Shown here piece by piece: positions 61,801 to 64,000 of a DNA stretch of 64,000 nucleotides. The position numbers and the translations under genes were made by a program. The DNA comes from Gordionus sp. m RMFG-2023 (Eukaryota; Nematomorpha; Gordioida; Chordodea; Parachordodidae): positions 55,384,569-55,448,568 of the forward strand of contig NC_088776.1 in assembly GCF_954871325.1 (NCBI RefSeq), written 5' to 3'. Below the pieces are notes generated by a model that was given only the letters and a program-made list of their open reading frames with translations, was not told where the DNA came from and searched no databases. How positions within the stretch are numbered: the stretch's first letter is position 1; every line of letters starts with the position of its first letter.

Positions 61801-63793
61801 TATAAAAATTAAATATATTAAATTTTAATAATTATTCCTTCCTTCCTTTCTTCATTCCTTCCTTCTTATTAGCAAGGGATAAAATGAGTCAGTACTCAAA
61901 GATTCTTATTAAAATAACTATTAAAGCATATTTTTAGCATAATTAGACTTATATTCACCTAAAAAAATATTTTATTACTCTTTAAATTTGAATTTAATAA
62001 ATGAGATAATAAATCAATTTAAAAAACACTAAGTTTATCCTAAATTTAAATATTTGTAAGTGGTATTTTCAACTAAAGTTACATTAATATAGTTCACAAC
62101 TTCCTTAAAGTTGCTTAAAATTCTAATAGGAAAATAGAATTTGAATTTAATAAATGTGATAATAAATAAATTTAAAAAACACTAAGTTTATCCTAAATTT
62201 TAATATTTGTATGTGGTATTTTCAACTAAAGTTACATTAATATAGTTCACAACTTCCTTAAAGTTGCTTAAAATTCTAATAGGAAAATAGATATATCAAA
62301 ATGTTTTATCATTTTTTTTATAGTAACCTTTACGGGTAACGTCTCATCTTCAACCTCAATAACCTGTTTTGTTCCGTTGATTATGTTGGCACTCGGTCCT
62401 TTAGAAGAAAATATAATTATATCAGATTGGTTAGACTGTGAAATAAAAAGTAGGAAAATGTAGTTTAAGAAAAATAGTAAAAAATTCATAACTATAATAT
62501 ATTAATTAATCAAAATATAGTGTCATTTAATTATGAAATTTCATAATTTTTTTTAAAGCTATTTGGAGTCTTATATTATAACCCAATTATACAATTCTAA
62601 CTCAAATAACTGCGATAAAATATAATTTGATTTGGAAATAAGCATATATTTAACTAGCTCTACAAATCTCTAACCATAAATATCTCAATATTAAAGGTTG
62701 AATTTTGATGGGAGAAAAAAAAGCAATTGAATTATAATTAAGATGATTTTTTTAATATTTTTATATAATAATATTGGGGGTAGGGTTAATTAACTTATTA
62801 GGCCATTTCCAAACAGAAAGTTTTTTGAAAGCGAATTTTAGGTAATATTACCAGCAATTTTTTTCTATTTCGAAAAAAAATGCTAAATTCTAAAATTATC
62901 AAACCAGTTTGTTTTCTATACCCGATTACTTTGAAAAAACGTTCTGTATGGAAACGTCCTTATTCCTATCCATCATACAAGTTTAAACTATATTATTTAA
63001 AACTAAATGTTATAGAAAATATTTAAACCATAAATAACATGAAAAAAAAATACATTTATTAAATAGTAAATAGGCCGATAGATTAACTGATAAAATTATT
63101 AATGGGGTATTATAGATTTATATTGTTTTAAACGGTTCGATTTGAGCCGATATGTTAAACCTTTGGACCATCTAGATGCAAAATCTTCAGTATTACATAA
63201 TATTTTTCTGATTAAAATATTGAGTTAGCAGTTTAATAATAACATTAGATTTAAGTTAAATATTAAATTTTTTAATAAAATTTTTTTTTATCAAGGCCAG
63301 TTTTGCTCTCAGGTTTCGGCCATTATTGCGTAAAAACCAAAAAAAATTAGAAACTAAATATGCCAAATAACATTTGAAATTAATATATTAACATTTACCT
63401 AGGTCGAAAACGAATTTGATCCCGTGCCGTCTGGGGTCGAAATTTTCCTTGAAAGAAATTAGAATCGTAAAAGCTTGTCCACGCCTAACTACCAATACTT
63501 CTTCTCTCCGAACTATATCGAATTTGGAGGTTCTGTGTAAATCAGTGTTAGCTCTCACTGATAGGTCTACGTTGGTTATCTGCAAATAAATTTCATATTG
63601 AATTGATTTATATTATTTATCCATCAATTTATATTATTTTTTATTTATTTTCACATCATTTATTCCTTGTGGCGGGGCACGTCTTGGGTATAAATCTCTT
63701 GTAGGATAATTTACTTCCGGTCTGTGTGGATTTAAGTTTGCCCTTCTATTCGCATTATGCTCTCTATTATCAGCGGTTATATCATTAGGCCAT
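52684..63793 (-). CDS. Transglutaminase (protein-glutamine gamma-glutamyltransferase), 5' end beyond window
   Basis: Calcium-dependent enzyme family that cross-links proteins through Gln-Lys isopeptide bonds; arthropod members act in haemolymph clotting, cuticle and immunity. Fifteen exons join in phase to ~685 codons: 63655-63793, 63399-63579, 62334-62398, 61585-61783, 61404-61522, 59770-59947, 59527-59665, 58632-58735, 58331-58499, 57958-58052, 57793-57905, 56017-56122, 55346-55506, 54815-54954, 52684-52825. In order: an Arg/Asn/Pro-rich N-terminal extension, the N-terminal beta-sandwich, the catalytic core and two C-terminal barrels to a stop. The catalytic Cys is in [10 protein letters not shown], the His in [10 protein letters not shown], and the Asp in LLDSTPQ, so the enzyme looks active. 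The first exon or exons lie past the right edge. The intron before the last exon holds a LINE remnant and the 57-kb intron a hAT. Haemocyte or epidermal (annulin-like) type cannot be decided here. Confidence 0.9.
53700..54600 (+). mobile_element. Heavily decayed RTE-type LINE remnant
   Basis: Plus-strand fragments follow RTE reverse-transcriptase order: IPDKW (53,810), [20 protein letters not shown] (53,955; the family has FMPGRSTTDAIF), AFDKIPS (54,070), NKTKIFW (54,225) and a C-terminal piece near 54,450. Many frame changes and stops; no intact ORF. It lies in the transglutaminase intron, antisense to that gene. Confidence 0.55.
54815..54954 (-). CDS. Transglutaminase exon (barrel 2, first half)
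   Basis: [20 protein letters not shown], then [11 protein letters not shown], matching the family FxNPLxxxLxxxxhxhEGPGL. Confidence 0.88.
55346..55506 (-). CDS. Transglutaminase exon (barrel 1, second half)
   Basis: [20 protein letters not shown], then [18 protein letters not shown]: a Transglut_C barrel, ending INIK in phase 0. Confidence 0.85.
56017..56122 (-). CDS. Transglutaminase exon (barrel 1, first half)
   Basis: [20 protein letters not shown] and [16 protein letters not shown], the family pattern GxxhxhxhxhxNxSxxxRTV...YYTG. It is too short for simple ORF calling, but phases fit both neighbours. Confidence 0.85.
56921..57769 (+). mobile_element. hAT-like element with BED-finger remnant
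   Basis: Ends TAGAGTTGTTAATGAGCG and, inverted, CAAAGTTGTTAACGCTCA, close to the element at 36,240. Subterminal GAGCGGGAGCTAGCTCC-like repeats occur on both sides. Plus-strand KCLLCLNKT...LNLKKNLK near 57,370-57,450 resembles a BED zinc finger. No clean 8-bp duplication was found. Intronic in the transglutaminase gene. Confidence 0.6.
57793..57905 (-). CDS. Transglutaminase exon (linker)
   Basis: [17 protein letters not shown] and [13 protein letters not shown], phase 0 exit. The hAT at 56,921-57,769 ends 24 bases past the donor. Confidence 0.8.
57958..58052 (-). CDS. Transglutaminase exon (core to barrel linker)
   Basis: [11 protein letters not shown], then [12 protein letters not shown], matching the family VGxxISTKxVG...DIThxYKxPEGS, with a strong GTAAGA donor. 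Confidence 0.85.
58331..58499 (-). CDS. Transglutaminase exon (core end)
   Basis: [20 protein letters not shown] and [15 protein letters not shown]. An upstream TTAG acceptor is rejected because only ATAAAG keeps ISEN-VYRCGP in frame. Confidence 0.88.
58632..58735 (-). CDS. Transglutaminase exon (catalytic His and Asp)
   Basis: [20 protein letters not shown] and [14 protein letters not shown]. His of NYHVW and Asp of LLDSTPQ complete the triad. Confidence 0.9.
59527..59665 (-). CDS. Transglutaminase exon (core)
   Basis: [28 protein letters not shown] and ISPDSIW. It joins through a split Trp codon to the catalytic His exon. Confidence 0.88.
59770..59947 (-). CDS. Transglutaminase exon (catalytic Cys)
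   Basis: [20 protein letters not shown], then [15 protein letters not shown]. Cys in GQCWVF is the nucleophile. A GTTTAT donor in phase 1 restores the family sequence [17 protein letters not shown] with the next exon; the alternative GTAACC would not. Confidence 0.9.
61404..61522 (-). CDS. Transglutaminase exon (core start)
   Basis: [20 protein letters not shown] and [19 protein letters not shown], matching the family DxVYMxDExxRxEYVLxDxGxIxxG. Confidence 0.88.
61585..61783 (-). CDS. Transglutaminase exon (beta-sandwich end)
   Basis: [34 protein letters not shown] and [16 protein letters not shown]. The LFNPWC motif marks the junction to the catalytic core. Confidence 0.88.
61985..62290 (+). 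repeat. 153-bp tandem duplication
   Basis: Two adjacent copies (about 61,985-62,137 and 62,138-62,290) differing at only a few bases, each ending TTCTAATAGGAAAATAG. The near identity indicates a recent duplication in the transglutaminase intron. The second copy ends about 40 bases from an exon edge. Confidence 0.9.
62334..62398 (-). CDS. Transglutaminase exon (beta-sandwich)
   Basis: [19 protein letters not shown] then TLP. The family has GTKxxVxL here. The donor may be GTAAAG (end 62334) or GTTACT (end 62328, adding VK); both keep phase 0. Confidence 0.75.
63399..63579 (-). CDS. Transglutaminase exon (beta-sandwich start)
   Basis: [20 protein letters not shown] and [14 protein letters not shown]: the Transglut_N opening, where the family has Asn-rich and hxxxLhVRRGQpF motifs. 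Ends KFVFDL-G, phase 1. Confidence 0.88.
63655..63793 (-). CDS. Transglutaminase exon 1 in window (N-terminal extension)
   Basis: Polar [20 protein letters not shown] and [12 protein letters not shown], no fold, phase 0 exit. The acceptor (GATTTCAG) has a poor pyrimidine tract, so the upper limit is approximate. Confidence 0.65.
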
Positions 63794-64000
63794 CTGAAAT
63801 CTCCTTTATTTATTTTTTTTTTTAAAGTAAAAATTTTATATGAAAGATTTTATTTTAATTTCTATTTTAGTTTAAGTTATTCATTTGAGATAGTTTATTA
63901 TGTTGCTTAATATCTTAGAATACGAATAAAATTTGAAAACAATCATAAGATCAAAGGCGTGTAAACTTCATAGCGAATAAATAACCTGATAAAATATCTT

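Overview
The window is AT-rich, intron-rich animal DNA, most likely from an arthropod. Two host gene families are readable, both on the minus strand, in a background dense with transposons. The arthropod call rests on an invertebrate-type transglutaminase, on EB/EGF-like cysteine modules carried one per exon, and on many hAT and RTE elements. A crustacean such as a parasitic copepod would fit, but that is inference.

Left and centre (1-46,002) hold two tandem paralogues of an unrecognised cysteine-rich membrane receptor. Copy 1 (3,672 down to 315) runs off the left edge after its first EB module. Copy 2 (46,002 down to 11,611) can be followed almost end to end. It has a signal-peptide start exon, a conserved N-terminal region of unknown fold (exons A-C), eight six-cysteine EB-like modules (D-K), a membrane-proximal region (L-N), one transmembrane exon (O), and a tyrosine-rich cytoplasmic tail (P, Q) with an ITAM-like YxxI-x6-YxxF. 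Intron phases agree at every join from exon A to the stop, and nearly all introns from C onward are phase 1. Only the stretch between the start exon and exon A is unresolved.

Right (52,684-63,793) holds a transglutaminase gene with fifteen exons in the window. The Cys, His and Asp of the catalytic triad, both C-terminal beta-barrels and the stop are visible; the first exon or exons lie beyond the right edge.

The rest is largely mobile DNA. An RTE-clade LINE (5,443-9,608, minus) carries a composite LTR-element fossil. Several hAT elements have exact 8-bp target duplications (31,705; 35,505; 36,240; 40,420; 47,903; 48,126). A Ty3/Gypsy fossil (about 46,250-50,282) was hit by a hAT, which was hit by a smaller hAT. 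There is also a foldback-like element with subrepeat arms (22,580-25,013), and there are decayed retroelement remnants at 13.4-14.1 kb and 53.7-54.6 kb. No rRNA, CRISPR array or convincing tRNA was seen. All splice sites were read by eye, so exon ends may be off by a few bases where noted.
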